DNA from: Lachnospiraceae bacterium
GTDB taxonomy: Bacteria > Bacillota > Clostridia > Lachnospirales > Lachnospiraceae
Length of the DNA: 10,809 bases
Assembly: GCA_024691065.1 (NCBI GenBank)
Contig: JAILOA010000116.1
Span: 1-10,809 of the forward strand
Direction: 5' to 3'
The first letter of the stretch is position 1. Each line of letters begins with the position of its first letter. Shown here piece after piece: positions 1-6,077 of this stretch. The notes beneath the pieces are model-generated. The model saw only the letters and a program-made list of their open reading frames with translations. It made no database searches and was not told the DNA's origin. The position numbers and the translations under genes are program-made.

Positions 1-22
1 ATCGTTCGTCTGACAATACATT

Positions 23-997
23 TTATTCCTCATCATCGGCCTGGCAGTTGATAACGACTGCTCTGTGGGCTACTCCGGCGATAGGCCAGATAATCCATGT
101 AATATGCCACTGGAATGTAAGGAAACTTACAATCAGGTATATACAAGTCATGGTTGGCCAGTATAATTCAACGACTGACTGTGCAGTTTTACTCTTGTAT
201 TTAATAGGTTTTTCAGGCTCATTGCTGTAGCTTCCCGCAATGGTCTTAATGTCGTTCAGCTTCAAAAGCTTATCAAATCCACTGCTGACTTTGTTTGCAT
301 AAACAATCAGGAATACGCCGATTCCAACCAGCAAAAATATCATCGAAGCACCGATTTCGTCCTCAAATCTACTGAATAGAATTGTCGGAACCCAGCATAT
401 GATGCAGAGTATTATTCCGAGTGTTACGCAAATGGCTCTGATGGCCTCAAAGCTTCTTCTTCTCTCTTTTACATAGCTTGCGGTACTCATATCAATTCTG
501 CATAGTTCGCGATTCATAAATTTCCAATCGCTGTCCACAAAGCTGCTGAAAACTATGGATCCGACGCCCAGTGCAATTATGATAAACATGACCCCGGCAC
601 CCATGTCACTTCTGTTAAATGTATCAAAAATTATAGGTGCTGCAACTGAAATAATGCAGAGCATAATCCCCAATGCAAGAAACATAGCCTTTTTGGTTCT
701 GTTTGAAATAAATGCTTTGACGTCCTCGAGTGAGATATGCATACTTGGAATATCAGCCTCTTTCCCATGAACCTCCTCAACTTCCTTGGTGAGACCAAGG
801 TCATCCGCAAGCTCATCAAGATTACCAAATTCCGAAATAACCGTACCTACGGCAGTGTTTTCATTTTCACCTTCTTCAATAAGCTCGTTATATTTATCCT
901 CCATCATCTGCAAAAGCTCTGATTTGGCTTTCCGAACTTCGGGAGTGTTAGGCATATTAGCGAACATTGCATCTAAGTAATTCTTAATAGTTTCCAT
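23..997 (-). CDS. HAAS/DUF1700-like membrane protein, partner of PadR
   Basis: This 324-aa protein probably senses or transmits an envelope signal together with the PadR regulator encoded upstream. Residues 1-70 form an acidic helical domain of the type found before permease-like proteins and beside PadR genes (HAAS / DUF1700 N-terminus), with a YLDAMFANMP start and the closing SEFGNLDELADDLGL pattern. Six hydrophobic segments follow at about 103-124, 135-154, 186-208, 217-235, 278-296 and 298-315, apparently as three hairpins. The segment around 161-185 is cytosolic-looking and basic (KERRR at 177-181). The start ATG at 997 is preceded by a strong GAGGAGA site. It lies 275 bp downstream of padR, unusually far for this pair, and a separate promoter can be drawn at 1069-1097. 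Family assignment is by recognition of the N-terminal pattern and the neighbour; no enzymatic motif is visible. Confidence 0.8.
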   Translation of the reverse strand: METIKNYLDAMFANMPNTPEVRKAKSELLQMMEDKYNELIEEGENENTAVGTVISEFGNLDELADDLGLTKEVEEVHGKEADIPSMHISLEDVKAFISNRTKKAMFLALGIMLCIISVAAPIIFDTFNRSDMGAGVMFIIIALGVGSIVFSSFVDSDWKFMNRELCRIDMSTASYVKERRRSFEAIRAICVTLGIILCIICWVPTILFSRFEDEIGASMIFLLVGIGVFLIVYANKVSSGFDKLLKLNDIKTIAGSYSNEPEKPIKYKSKTAQSVVELYWPTMTCIYLIVSFLTFQWHITWIIWPIAGVAHRAVVINCQADDEE

Positions 998-1068
998 AAT
1001 TAATCTCCTCTATAATTTAATTAATTTAAATCTTATTCATTATTGTCTGTTCGTATTTGGATTGATTT

Positions 1069-1097
1069 ATAGTATAATGAATTATAAAAACAGTCAA
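1069..1097 (-). promoter_or_regulatory. Candidate promoter of the HAAS-like gene
   Basis: On the minus strand TTGACT (1092-1097) is separated by 17 bp from TACTAT (1069-1074). The -35 box matches 5 of 6 consensus bases and the -10 box 4 of 6. It would give a leader of about 65 nt ending in the GAGGAGA ribosome binding site. It suggests that the membrane protein can be made independently of padR. Confidence 0.4.
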
Positions 1098-1136
1098 CCC
1101 TTCAATCCTGATTTGCAATATAATTAGCAATTACTT

Positions 1137-1300
1137 TTTCATTTCTCAAGTGTGATGAAATTTTGATTATTTTCAATTCTCATATGTAATGAATTTTTGG
1201 ATTTTTTCAATTCTCTTGTGTAATGAATTTTTGGATTTTTCAATTCTCATATGTAATGAATTTTTGGATTTTTCAATTCTCTTGTGTAATGAATTTTTCA
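1137..1300. repeat. 33-34-bp tandem array overlapping the padR 3' end
   Basis: Five head-to-tail units begin at about 1137, 1171, 1205, 1238 and 1271. The core of each is TTTCAATTCT-(6 variable)-TAATGAATTTTTG. The first unit is degenerate. The other four alternate between CATATG and CTTGTG in the variable position, so the array also has a 66-67-bp higher-order period. The last unit is the end of padR itself: read on the minus strand it encodes the terminal KFITQEN and the TGA stop. Every other complete unit also carries that stop, so gain or loss of units would not change the protein. It probably arose by duplication of the gene end. Confidence 0.85.
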
Positions 1301-1617
1301 ATTACTTCTTTGGTTAATTCCCATTCATCGCATTTGGTTTTGTAATATTCGCGTCCGTTTTCCGTTATTTGATAATAGGTTCGTTTTTTTCCGCCTCCTG
1401 ATTCATCGGGTGATACCACAAACGATTCGATATATCCATTTTTTTCCATTCTTGTAAATGCAGAGTAGAGCGTCGTTTCCTTGATGACATATTTCTCATC
1501 GCTAATGGTTTTGATTTCCTTGGAAATCTGATATCCATAGGATGGCTCTTTCATAAGAATGAAAAGGATGATGGTATCGTTGTAGCCGCGGATTACATCG
1601 CTACTGATTTCAACCAT
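1273..1617 (-). CDS. PadR-family transcriptional regulator
   Basis: A 114-aa winged-helix DNA-binding protein of the short PadR class (usual length 105-120 aa), normally a dimeric repressor. The N-terminal helix (DVIRGYNDTIILFILMKEP) leads into the family hallmark SYGYQISKEI (about residues 26-35). The recognition region is ETTLYSAFTRMEKNGYIES (about 48-66). The wing is GGGKKRTYYQITENGREYY (about 74-92), followed by a short dimerisation helix (ELTKEVIEKFI). The start at ATG 1617 has an AAGGAGG site at ideal spacing. It is transcribed toward the HAAS-like gene, a common pairing in Firmicutes in which the membrane partner is thought to modulate the regulator. Its promoter at 1919-1947 contains dyads that could be its own operators. 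The ligand and targets are unknown. Confidence 0.93.
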   Translation of the reverse strand: MVEISSDVIRGYNDTIILFILMKEPSYGYQISKEIKTISDEKYVIKETTLYSAFTRMEKNGYIESFVVSPDESGGGKKRTYYQITENGREYYKTKCDEWELTKEVIEKFITQEN

Positions 1618-1667
1618 ATAAACCTCCTTATATTTGTGCTTTGAAATTTATAGTTCCGATATGGCTT

Positions 1668-1720
1668 GGAGAATTGCTTGAAAAATATAATGTTTTGAAA
1701 AACTTAATTGGCAATTCTCC
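1668..1720. repeat. Inverted repeat A in padR leader
   Basis: GGAGAATTGC (1668-1677) pairs perfectly with GCAATTCTCC (1711-1720) across a 33-nt AT-rich loop. It lies about 50 bp upstream of the padR start. The arms share GGAGAATT/AATTCTCC with inverted repeat B at 1799-1851, so alternative pairing between the two is possible. Confidence 0.75.
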
Positions 1721-1725
1721 CAAAA

Positions 1726-1750
1726 GACAACCTGACGAAGTCAGGTTGTC
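1726..1750. repeat. Hairpin 1, 11-bp perfect stem with GAA loop
   Basis: GACAACCTGAC and GTCAGGTTGTC flank a three-base GAA loop. It is the first of three related hairpins, each preceded by TCTCCCAAA(A/G). There is no T-tract typical of an intrinsic terminator on either strand. Confidence 0.85.
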
Positions 1751-1764
1751 TGTTTTCTCCCAAA

Positions 1765-1791
1765 GGACAACCTAACGAAGTCAGGTTTTCC
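1765..1791. repeat. Hairpin 2, imperfect copy of hairpin 1
   Basis: Arms 1765-1776 and 1780-1791 flank the same GAA loop. Ten of twelve pairs are complementary. One of the two mismatches (A opposite C on the plus strand) becomes a G-U wobble in minus-strand RNA. It is preceded by TCTCCCAAAG like the other copies. Confidence 0.75.
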
Positions 1792-1798
1792 GATATCA

Positions 1799-1851
1799 GG
1801 AGAATTCATTTGTAAAAGTAAAATTAAATGATATTTGCAGATGAATTCTCC
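1799..1851. repeat. Inverted repeat B in padR leader
   Basis: GGAGAATTCAT (1799-1809) and ATGAATTCTCC (1841-1851) form an 11-bp perfect stem. It can be extended inward to 18 positions (1799-1816 with 1834-1851) if two T-G pairs are allowed on the plus strand. The loop is 17 nt in the extended form. It sits between hairpins 2 and 3 and its right arm ends in the TCTCC that precedes hairpin 3. Confidence 0.75.
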
Positions 1852-1855
1852 CAAA

Positions 1856-1882
1856 GGATAACCTAACGAAGTTAGGTTATCC
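1856..1882. repeat. Hairpin 3, 12-bp perfect stem with GAA loop
   Basis: GGATAACCTAAC (1856-1867) and GTTAGGTTATCC (1871-1882) pair perfectly round GAA. Compared with hairpin 1, paired bases have changed together on both sides (G-C to A-T at two positions), so the fold appears to be kept. It is the leader element nearest to the padR promoter. Confidence 0.85.
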
Positions 1883-1887
1883 GATTA

Positions 1888-1902
1888 CTACGACAGTCGT
1901 AC
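1888..1902. promoter_or_regulatory. Dyad operator-like site 2 (downstream of padR start site)
   Basis: CTACGACAGTCGTAC contains the perfect 13-bp palindrome TACGAC-A-GTCGTA (1889-1901). It lies about 10-25 bp downstream of the predicted padR transcription start. It shares CTACGACAG.CGTA with the dyad at 1925-1939. The geometry suits a repressor; PadR itself is the simplest candidate, a BlaI/MecI-type repressor an alternative. A smaller odd palindrome TGTC-T-GACA lies between the two at 1905-1913. Confidence 0.6.
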
Positions 1903-1918
1903 TATGTCTGACAAAGTA

Positions 1919-1947
1919 AATATACTACGACAGACGTAGGAAGTCAA
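1919..1947 (-). promoter_or_regulatory. Likely padR promoter with dyad in its spacer
   Basis: On the minus strand TTGACT (1942-1947) and TATATT (1919-1924) are 17 bp apart, both close to the sigma-A consensus. The spacer 1925-1941 is almost wholly occupied by the 15-bp dyad CTACGACAGACGTAG (1925-1939), which has one mismatched pair. A protein bound there would block polymerase directly. Transcription would run into the hairpin-rich leader and then padR. Confidence 0.65.
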
Positions 1948-2001
1948 CCCCCTTTTTTATTTTTTTTAAAAATTTATTTAAAAATATTCAAAAAATCCTA
2001 C

Positions 2002-2030
2002 TTGACTCTTGTATATGTGCGTGAGAAAAT
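2002..2030 (+). promoter_or_regulatory. Weak candidate promoter of the lipoprotein gene
   Basis: TTGACT (2002-2007) is followed after 17 bp by GAAAAT (2025-2030), a 4 of 6 match to a -10 box. It would leave a leader of about 100 nt. The interval 1948-2001 is very A/T-rich with a long T run and could act as an UP element for this or the divergent promoter. No better promoter was found before 2138. Confidence 0.25.
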
Positions 2031-2137
2031 AATCAAAACAATGTATGTGATATGCGTATTTGTACCGTATGAAATAGACAGCAAAAAATCAGGAAGTTAG
2101 CAAAAACGTATGAAAAATCTCGATAAAGGAAATTTAT

Positions 2138-4177
2138 ATGAAAAAGATATTTATTTTATGGATAGGAGTTCTTATGGCAATTAGTTTATTTGGATGTGGA
2201 AAAAAGGTTGTTAAAACCGGTGAATGTGGCGATTCTATCACGTGGGAATATGATAGTCACTCGAAAACCCTTACTATTGAGGGAAGTGGGGAGATGGTTA
2301 CTCCCGAAAAATTTATGTGGAGTGACTATTCCATAAAAAAGCTTGTGATTTCAGAGGGGATTACCTCGATTGCGGGCGAGGCATTTTATGGTAACAAGAA
2401 TTTGAAGGGCGAATTAAAGCTTCCTGAGAGCCTGAAGAAAATAGGAGAGTTTGCATTTTACGGATGCGAAAATCTCACCGGAACGCTTACGATTCCGGAT
2501 TCGGTGGAAACCATCGAAGGCTACTCTTTTATACGTTGTACGGGATTTGACAAAATTAAGCTTCCGGCTTCGCTGAAAACTATAGGGGATGAGGCATTTT
2601 CCGACATGGAAAATGTAACCGGCGAGCTTGTTTTGCCCGATAATCTTACAACCATTGGGCGAAGTGCATTTTATGCCTGCAAAAAACTTACCGGTGATTT
2701 GATTTTGCCGGATTCGGTTACCGGAGTGGGGGCGTATGCATTTTCACAATGCGGCTTTGATGGCAGGCTTCAATTATCAAAAGGATTGACTGAAATTCCT
2801 TCGAATTGTTTCAATTACTGCGAGGCATTTAAGGGGGATATTGTTGTTCCTGGGAATGTAGAGGTCATTGATGAGCAAGCCTTTGTTGGCTGTTCCTTTG
2901 ATGGGCAACTCATTCTCTCGGATGGACTAAAGAAAATCAAGAAATATGCATTTTCCAGTTGCAAAAACCTTAGCGGAGAGCTTAATATTCCCGATACCGT
3001 AACATACATTGGGAATTCTGCATTTTCCTATGATAAGCAATTGACAGCTTTGAAGCTTCCTTCGAATTTGAAATATATCTGCTCGCAAACATTTTCCGGA
3101 TGCAATGCGATGACCGGAAAGCTTACGCTTCCTGCGGGGCTTTTAATAGTGGGCGATATGGCATTTGCGGGAACTGCTATAAGTGGGGAGCTGGAATTTC
3201 CTGAAACCCTTACCTGCATTGGAAAGTCGAGCTTTTCGCAGTGCAAGAATCTGACAGGTTTGGGCGATTTCCCGGATTCGCTTTTAAATATAGAGCAAAA
3301 TGCATTCGCCGACTGTTCGTCTATCACAGGTGAGTTAGTTATTTCAGATAATGTATATTCGGTGGGGAGTGGCTCATTTTCCGGATGCACCGGAATTACG
3401 AAGGTTACATTTGGAGAAAATGTACGAAGCGTAGGAGAGGACGCATTTAAAAACTGTGAGAAGTTGAAAATGGCTGAATTTAAAGGGGTTACGGATGGGT
3501 TCACCGGTGCCGGAACCGGTTCGGGCAAGTCCACTGCACAAAATAGTGAAGATGAATCAGGTAAAAAATCTGAAGATAGCAAAGGAGAGACCGAAGGAAC
3601 TTCGGCTAGCTTAAATACAAATTCTGCAAAATGGATTCCGGACTATTATACAAGCGATGAGAAAAGGTCTAGTTTCCCTGAGGGATGTAAGATTACAGCT
3701 CCGGATGGAGCGGTAAGCATTCGGGAACTTTGGGATGAGAAGATTAGGAAAAATAAGAATAAATCCTCGGATGAAGGCTCAGGAAATTCGGATGGTTCAG
3801 ACTCGGGCGATGGTGATTTTGCTATGAAAGATGAACCGTATTATTGGACTCAGGCTATTACCGGCATGGAAATCTATGGCAGCGGTCATTACGCAGGCAT
3901 GATTATAATGTTTGATACGGACAATACATTTAAATTACTGATTAATGGACGGAAGTACGCAAACGGGGATTTTGAAGCTGATCCAAATAATTTTGATGAT
4001 ACGGTTATAAAAACAGAGAGCTTTTTCTGCCGTGACGGATTTGTTCAAAATCTTCGCTATGAAAGGGGATACAATAATTGTACCAAGATTATTGGAGAGA
4101 TTACATTGGATGACGGGACAACCGAAGAAATTATATTCCAGTCCGGCTCGGAAGAAGAATTATATATAGATGATTAA
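2138..4177 (+). CDS. Surface lipoprotein with BspA-like leucine-rich repeats
   Basis: A 679-aa exported lipoprotein, probably displayed on the outer face of the membrane for binding to host, plant or microbial surfaces. The signal peptide MKKIFILWIGVLMAISLFGC ends in a lipobox with Cys20 as the lipidated residue. Residues 28-75 are the lead-in module common before such repeats (ITWEYDS, LTIEGSGEM, IKKLVI). Sixteen LRR_5/BspA-type repeats of 22-26 aa follow (about 76-450), each built on IG..AF..C..L.G.L.LP.SL. An acidic Ser/Gly/Glu-rich linker covers about 455-495, a second such linker about 545-560. The last 120 residues (560-679) form a compact non-repeat domain that I do not recognise. The start has AAAGGAAA upstream. 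It is flanked by non-coding DNA and a terminator, so it is probably monocistronic. Confidence 0.9.
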   Translation: MKKIFILWIGVLMAISLFGCGKKVVKTGECGDSITWEYDSHSKTLTIEGSGEMVTPEKFMWSDYSIKKLVISEGITSIAGEAFYGNKNLKGELKLPESLKKIGEFAFYGCENLTGTLTIPDSVETIEGYSFIRCTGFDKIKLPASLKTIGDEAFSDMENVTGELVLPDNLTTIGRSAFYACKKLTGDLILPDSVTGVGAYAFSQCGFDGRLQLSKGLTEIPSNCFNYCEAFKGDIVVPGNVEVIDEQAFVGCSFDGQLILSDGLKKIKKYAFSSCKNLSGELNIPDTVTYIGNSAFSYDKQLTALKLPSNLKYICSQTFSGCNAMTGKLTLPAGLLIVGDMAFAGTAISGELEFPETLTCIGKSSFSQCKNLTGLGDFPDSLLNIEQNAFADCSSITGELVISDNVYSVGSGSFSGCTGITKVTFGENVRSVGEDAFKNCEKLKMAEFKGVTDGFTGAGTGSGKSTAQNSEDESGKKSEDSKGETEGTSASLNTNSAKWIPDYYTSDEKRSSFPEGCKITAPDGAVSIRELWDEKIRKNKNKSSDEGSGNSDGSDSGDGDFAMKDEPYYWTQAITGMEIYGSGHYAGMIIMFDTDNTFKLLINGRKYANGDFEADPNNFDDTVIKTESFFCRDGFVQNLRYERGYNNCTKIIGEITLDDGTTEEIIFQSGSEEELYIDD

Positions 4178-4186
4178 TATGCTATA

Positions 4187-4225
4187 CCCCGCTTTTTATG
4201 CTTTTGCATAAGGCGGGGATTTTTT
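4187..4225 (+). terminator. Intrinsic terminator of the lipoprotein gene
   Basis: CCCCGC (4187-4192) pairs with GCGGGG (4213-4218) and the inner TTATGC with GCATAA round a TTTT loop. A T-run follows at 4220-4225. It begins 9 bp after the stop codon. Confidence 0.9.
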
Positions 4226-4337
4226 GATAAAACGTGGCTTTTAATACATTTGTATTGAGCGTTTTTTGATAAAACGTGGTTTTTAATGCATTTGCATTGG
4301 GCGGGATTTTTTGATAAAACGTGGCTTTTATAAATTG
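4220..4337 (+). repeat. Reiterated terminator tail, 42-45-bp units
   Basis: TTTTTTGATAAAACGTGG recurs at 4220, 4262 and 4307. The first two units continue into small hairpins, AATAC-ATTT-GTATT (4243-4256) and AATGC-ATTT-GCATT (4285-4298), each followed by GCG/GGGCGGG and a new T6 run. The fourth pair differs as A-T versus G-C, keeping the stem. The third unit is truncated. The array seems to be successive duplication of the distal half of the terminator and may act as a back-up terminator series. Confidence 0.8.
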
Positions 4338-4610
4338 AAAATAGTACAGGATTTTACCGACAGGAAAATGAATTTGATGATAGGGAAAATGTAGCGCAGT
4401 TTACCCCAAAATCCTAAATGCGTAGCGAATATGAAATTAGTGAATATTTATATTTACATATTATGAGGATATGTGATAACATTATGTTAGTTGTGGCTAA
4501 CTGGCTATGATGAGGTTATAAACACAAAAAAAACATACCAAAAACCAACATGATTTACTACAAAAAAACTAAAACGTGACTTAAAACAAGATGTATTGGA
4601 GGAAAGAATT
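4338..4610 (+). other. Non-coding region upstream of the methyltransferase gene
   Basis: No open reading frame of useful length is present. The only structure seen is a short inverted repeat, GTTAG (4486-4490) with CTAAC (4497-4501), about 110 bp before the start. A promoter must lie here, but no convincing -35/-10 pair was found; TATGAT at 4506-4511 is a possible -10. The segment from 4526 is A-rich. The ribosome binding site GGAGGA is at 4598-4603. Confidence 0.5.
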
Positions 4611-5390
4611 ATGGATTTGAAATTTGGAGATATTCAGGAGACAGCGCTCATCCCACTTGCGATAAAAGCAAGTGAAACCGGTCGCCCGAATGCAAGAATT
4701 AAAGATGAGAAAGCAAAGGAAATAATTGATTCATTGGGTGTTGACGTGAGTAAATTTGATCCTTTCTTGTCGCATGAGGGAGTGGTTGCAAGGACTATTA
4801 TGTTTAGAGAAAAACTCAAAAAAATATTTAAAAAATATCCAAAAGCAGTTGGAATTAATTTAGGGTGTGGCTTTGATGACAAATTTTCACAGGTAGATAA
4901 CGGAACTCTTACCTGGTTTGATGTGGATCTTCCGGACCAAATCGAGGTTAGAAGAAGGGTTTATGAGGATAGAGAGAGGTGTACAATGCTTCCGGGAAGT
5001 GCACTTGACGATGAGTGGACAAAGCAGATTCCGAAGGCAGAGATGTATGTAATTACGATGGAAGGCGTGCTTGAGTACTTTTCAAAGGAGCAGGTAGAAA
5101 CATGCCTACATATGCTTTGTGATAGTTTTCCACATGGATTTTTGCTTGCTGAGTTGCATTCACCGTTTCTGGAGAAGCACGGTAAGCACCACGATGCAGT
5201 AAAAAATACTAACGCTACATTTGGGTGGGGAACCAAGTCAGGCGAAGAGTACACTAAGCTTGAGCCGAGAATGAAGATGATTTATGAGGAAAGCTACAAT
5301 AAAGAGATGAAAAAATATTCCGTAAGAGGCAAGATTTTTGCAGTTGTCGGAAAGAATATAAACAACCGACTCGCAATATTTAAGTGGTAA
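4611..5390 (+). CDS. LCM-family (TcmP-like) SAM-dependent O-methyltransferase
   Basis: A 259-aa soluble protein of the leucine carboxyl methyltransferase fold family (PF04072 / COG3315), to which TcmP-type O-methyltransferases also belong. The SAM-binding loop is NLGCGFDDKF (83-92). The acidic strand end is WFDVDLP (102-108), a signature of this family, followed by the expected basic helix (IEVRRR). The adenine-side motif is GSALDDEW (129-136). The motif-IV region is VITMEGVLEYF (147-157). The C-terminus (205-259) contributes the substrate lid. Substrate is unknown: a carboxylate or hydroxyl on a small molecule or peptide is likely. An in-frame TTG at 4596 could extend it by five codons, but that codon overlaps the GGAGGA site serving ATG 4611, so 4611 is chosen. 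The next gene on the same strand starts 208 bp later with its own promoter. Confidence 0.85.
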   Translation: MDLKFGDIQETALIPLAIKASETGRPNARIKDEKAKEIIDSLGVDVSKFDPFLSHEGVVARTIMFREKLKKIFKKYPKAVGINLGCGFDDKFSQVDNGTLTWFDVDLPDQIEVRRRVYEDRERCTMLPGSALDDEWTKQIPKAEMYVITMEGVLEYFSKEQVETCLHMLCDSFPHGFLLAELHSPFLEKHGKHHDAVKNTNATFGWGTKSGEEYTKLEPRMKMIYEESYNKEMKKYSVRGKIFAVVGKNINNRLAIFKW

Positions 5391-5417
5391 ATCTTATTAT
5401 CCATCAGGGCGAAAAGG

Positions 5418-5446
5418 TTGACAGAATCTTAAAATTAGTTTACTCT
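5418..5446 (+). promoter_or_regulatory. Possible distal promoter before the small protein
   Basis: A consensus TTGACA (5418-5423) is followed after 17 bp by TACTCT (5441-5446), a poor -10 box. It would give a leader of about 145 nt. It is less convincing than the extended -10 promoter at 5534. Confidence 0.25.
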
Positions 5447-5510
5447 AAATACATACATTTTTATGTGCGTTATGCTTGTCAATGTTTAAGCAAATGACAT
5501 TCCGAAAGGT

Positions 5511-5539
5511 ATTTGTCGTAGCGTGACAAATGATATAAT
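5511..5539 (+). promoter_or_regulatory. Extended -10 promoter with overlapping dyad
   Basis: TGATATAAT (5531-5539) is a perfect extended -10 element with consensus TATAAT at 5534-5539. Immediately upstream, ATTTGTC (5511-5517) and GACAAAT (5525-5531) form a 7-bp inverted repeat with a 7-bp spacer that covers the -35 region, where only weak matches exist. A regulator bound here could activate or repress the 72-aa gene. The leader would be about 50 nt. Confidence 0.55.
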
Positions 5540-5598
5540 TTTTGAAATATTCAGTGCATAACAAACTTAGATAATAATATTTAAGAGGAGGTTCAAAA

Positions 5599-5817
5599 AT
5601 GGACATTAAAGAAACTATCGACGATACAGTCAAAAAGCTTAAATCAGATAAGGATTTACAGAAGAAATTTATGAGCGATCCTAAGGGTGCTCTCGAGTCA
5701 ATCGCAGGTGTTAAGATTCCTGATGATCAGGTTGACAAAGTAATTGATGCCATTCAGGATAAAATCAAGAATGATACCGTTAACGGCGTATTGGATAAGG
5801 TTAAGGATTTATTCTAA
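5599..5817 (+). CDS. 72-aa charged helical protein resembling a RiPP leader domain
   Basis: A small cytosolic protein with no signal peptide, no Cys and about 40% charged residues. It starts at ATG 5599 behind an excellent AGAGGAGG site. Residues 1-20 and 43-72 should be helical. The centre, LQKKFMSDPKGALESIAGVKIPDD in positions 20-43, has the 'K-F-x-x-D-P-K-x-A-L … G-V-x-I-P-D' layout of the Nif11 and nitrile-hydratase-like leader domains of RiPP precursors. Unlike a precursor it ends without GG or a Cys/Ser/Thr-rich core; the tail is VLDKVKDLF. Similar-looking short proteins are, to my recollection, frequent in Lachnospiraceae genomes, of unknown function. It may be a stand-alone regulatory or chaperone-like protein. 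It is monocistronic, with a promoter, a repeat array and a strong terminator of its own. No maturation enzyme or exporter is visible apart from the upstream methyltransferase. Confidence 0.8.
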   Translation: MDIKETIDDTVKKLKSDKDLQKKFMSDPKGALESIAGVKIPDDQVDKVIDAIQDKIKNDTVNGVLDKVKDLF

Positions 5818-5961
5818 TTTTCGGGATACCAAAGCGGGAATCTTATTTGCTTTAATTTTCCGGATACCAAAGCAGGAATCTTATTTGCTTTAATTTTCGG
5901 GGAACCAAGGCTGGAATCTTAGTTGCTTTAATTTTCCGGAAATCAAGGCGGGAATCTCCGG
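5816..5961. repeat. 38-bp tandem array after the small gene
   Basis: Three full units start at 5816, 5854 and 5892 and a partial, diverged fourth at 5930. The unit begins AATTTTC(C/G)GG, continues ATACCAAAGC.GGAATCTTA and ends in TTTGCTTT. The first unit begins within the stop codon (5815-5817). Substitutions rise toward the distal end. A weak stem AAAGCA/TGCTTT can form only in the second unit, so the array is probably not a set of terminators. Confidence 0.9.
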
Positions 5962-6039
5962 TAGTTCAATTACCGGGTAGTTCACATTTTGTATTTTTGA
6001 TTTTAATTAAATAAGATGAAATAAAGATAGTAAAAAACC

Positions 6040-6077
6040 AAAAAAGGTTGGATGAAAATGATCATCCAACCTTTTTT
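6040..6077. terminator. Bidirectional intrinsic terminator
   Basis: A 16-bp perfect inverted repeat (6040-6055 with 6062-6077) has GGTTGGATGA and TCATCCAACC as its core, an A6 run on the left and a T6 run on the right, with a 6-nt loop. It can end the plus-strand transcript of the small gene and, read in the other direction, the minus-strand transcript of the large secreted protein. Confidence 0.93.

Noticed and set aside
1799..1851. Inverted repeat B as the ends of a miniature transposable element
   Set aside because: No target-site duplication flanks it, and the arms belong to a larger repeated pattern in the leader.
1726..1882. The three hairpins as intrinsic terminators
   Set aside because: Neither strand shows a T-run directly after any of the stems.
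3028..3582. 184-aa minus-strand open frame
   Set aside because: It lies inside the leucine-rich-repeat lipoprotein gene and has no start signal or domain; a shadow of the repeats.
4596..4610. TTG start giving five extra residues on the methyltransferase
   Set aside because: The TTG overlaps the GGAGGA ribosome binding site, which is correctly spaced for ATG 4611.
5445..5633. 62-aa minus-strand open frame across the small gene's promoter
   Set aside because: It overlaps the well-signalled small gene and its promoter, has no ribosome binding site and no recognisable sequence.
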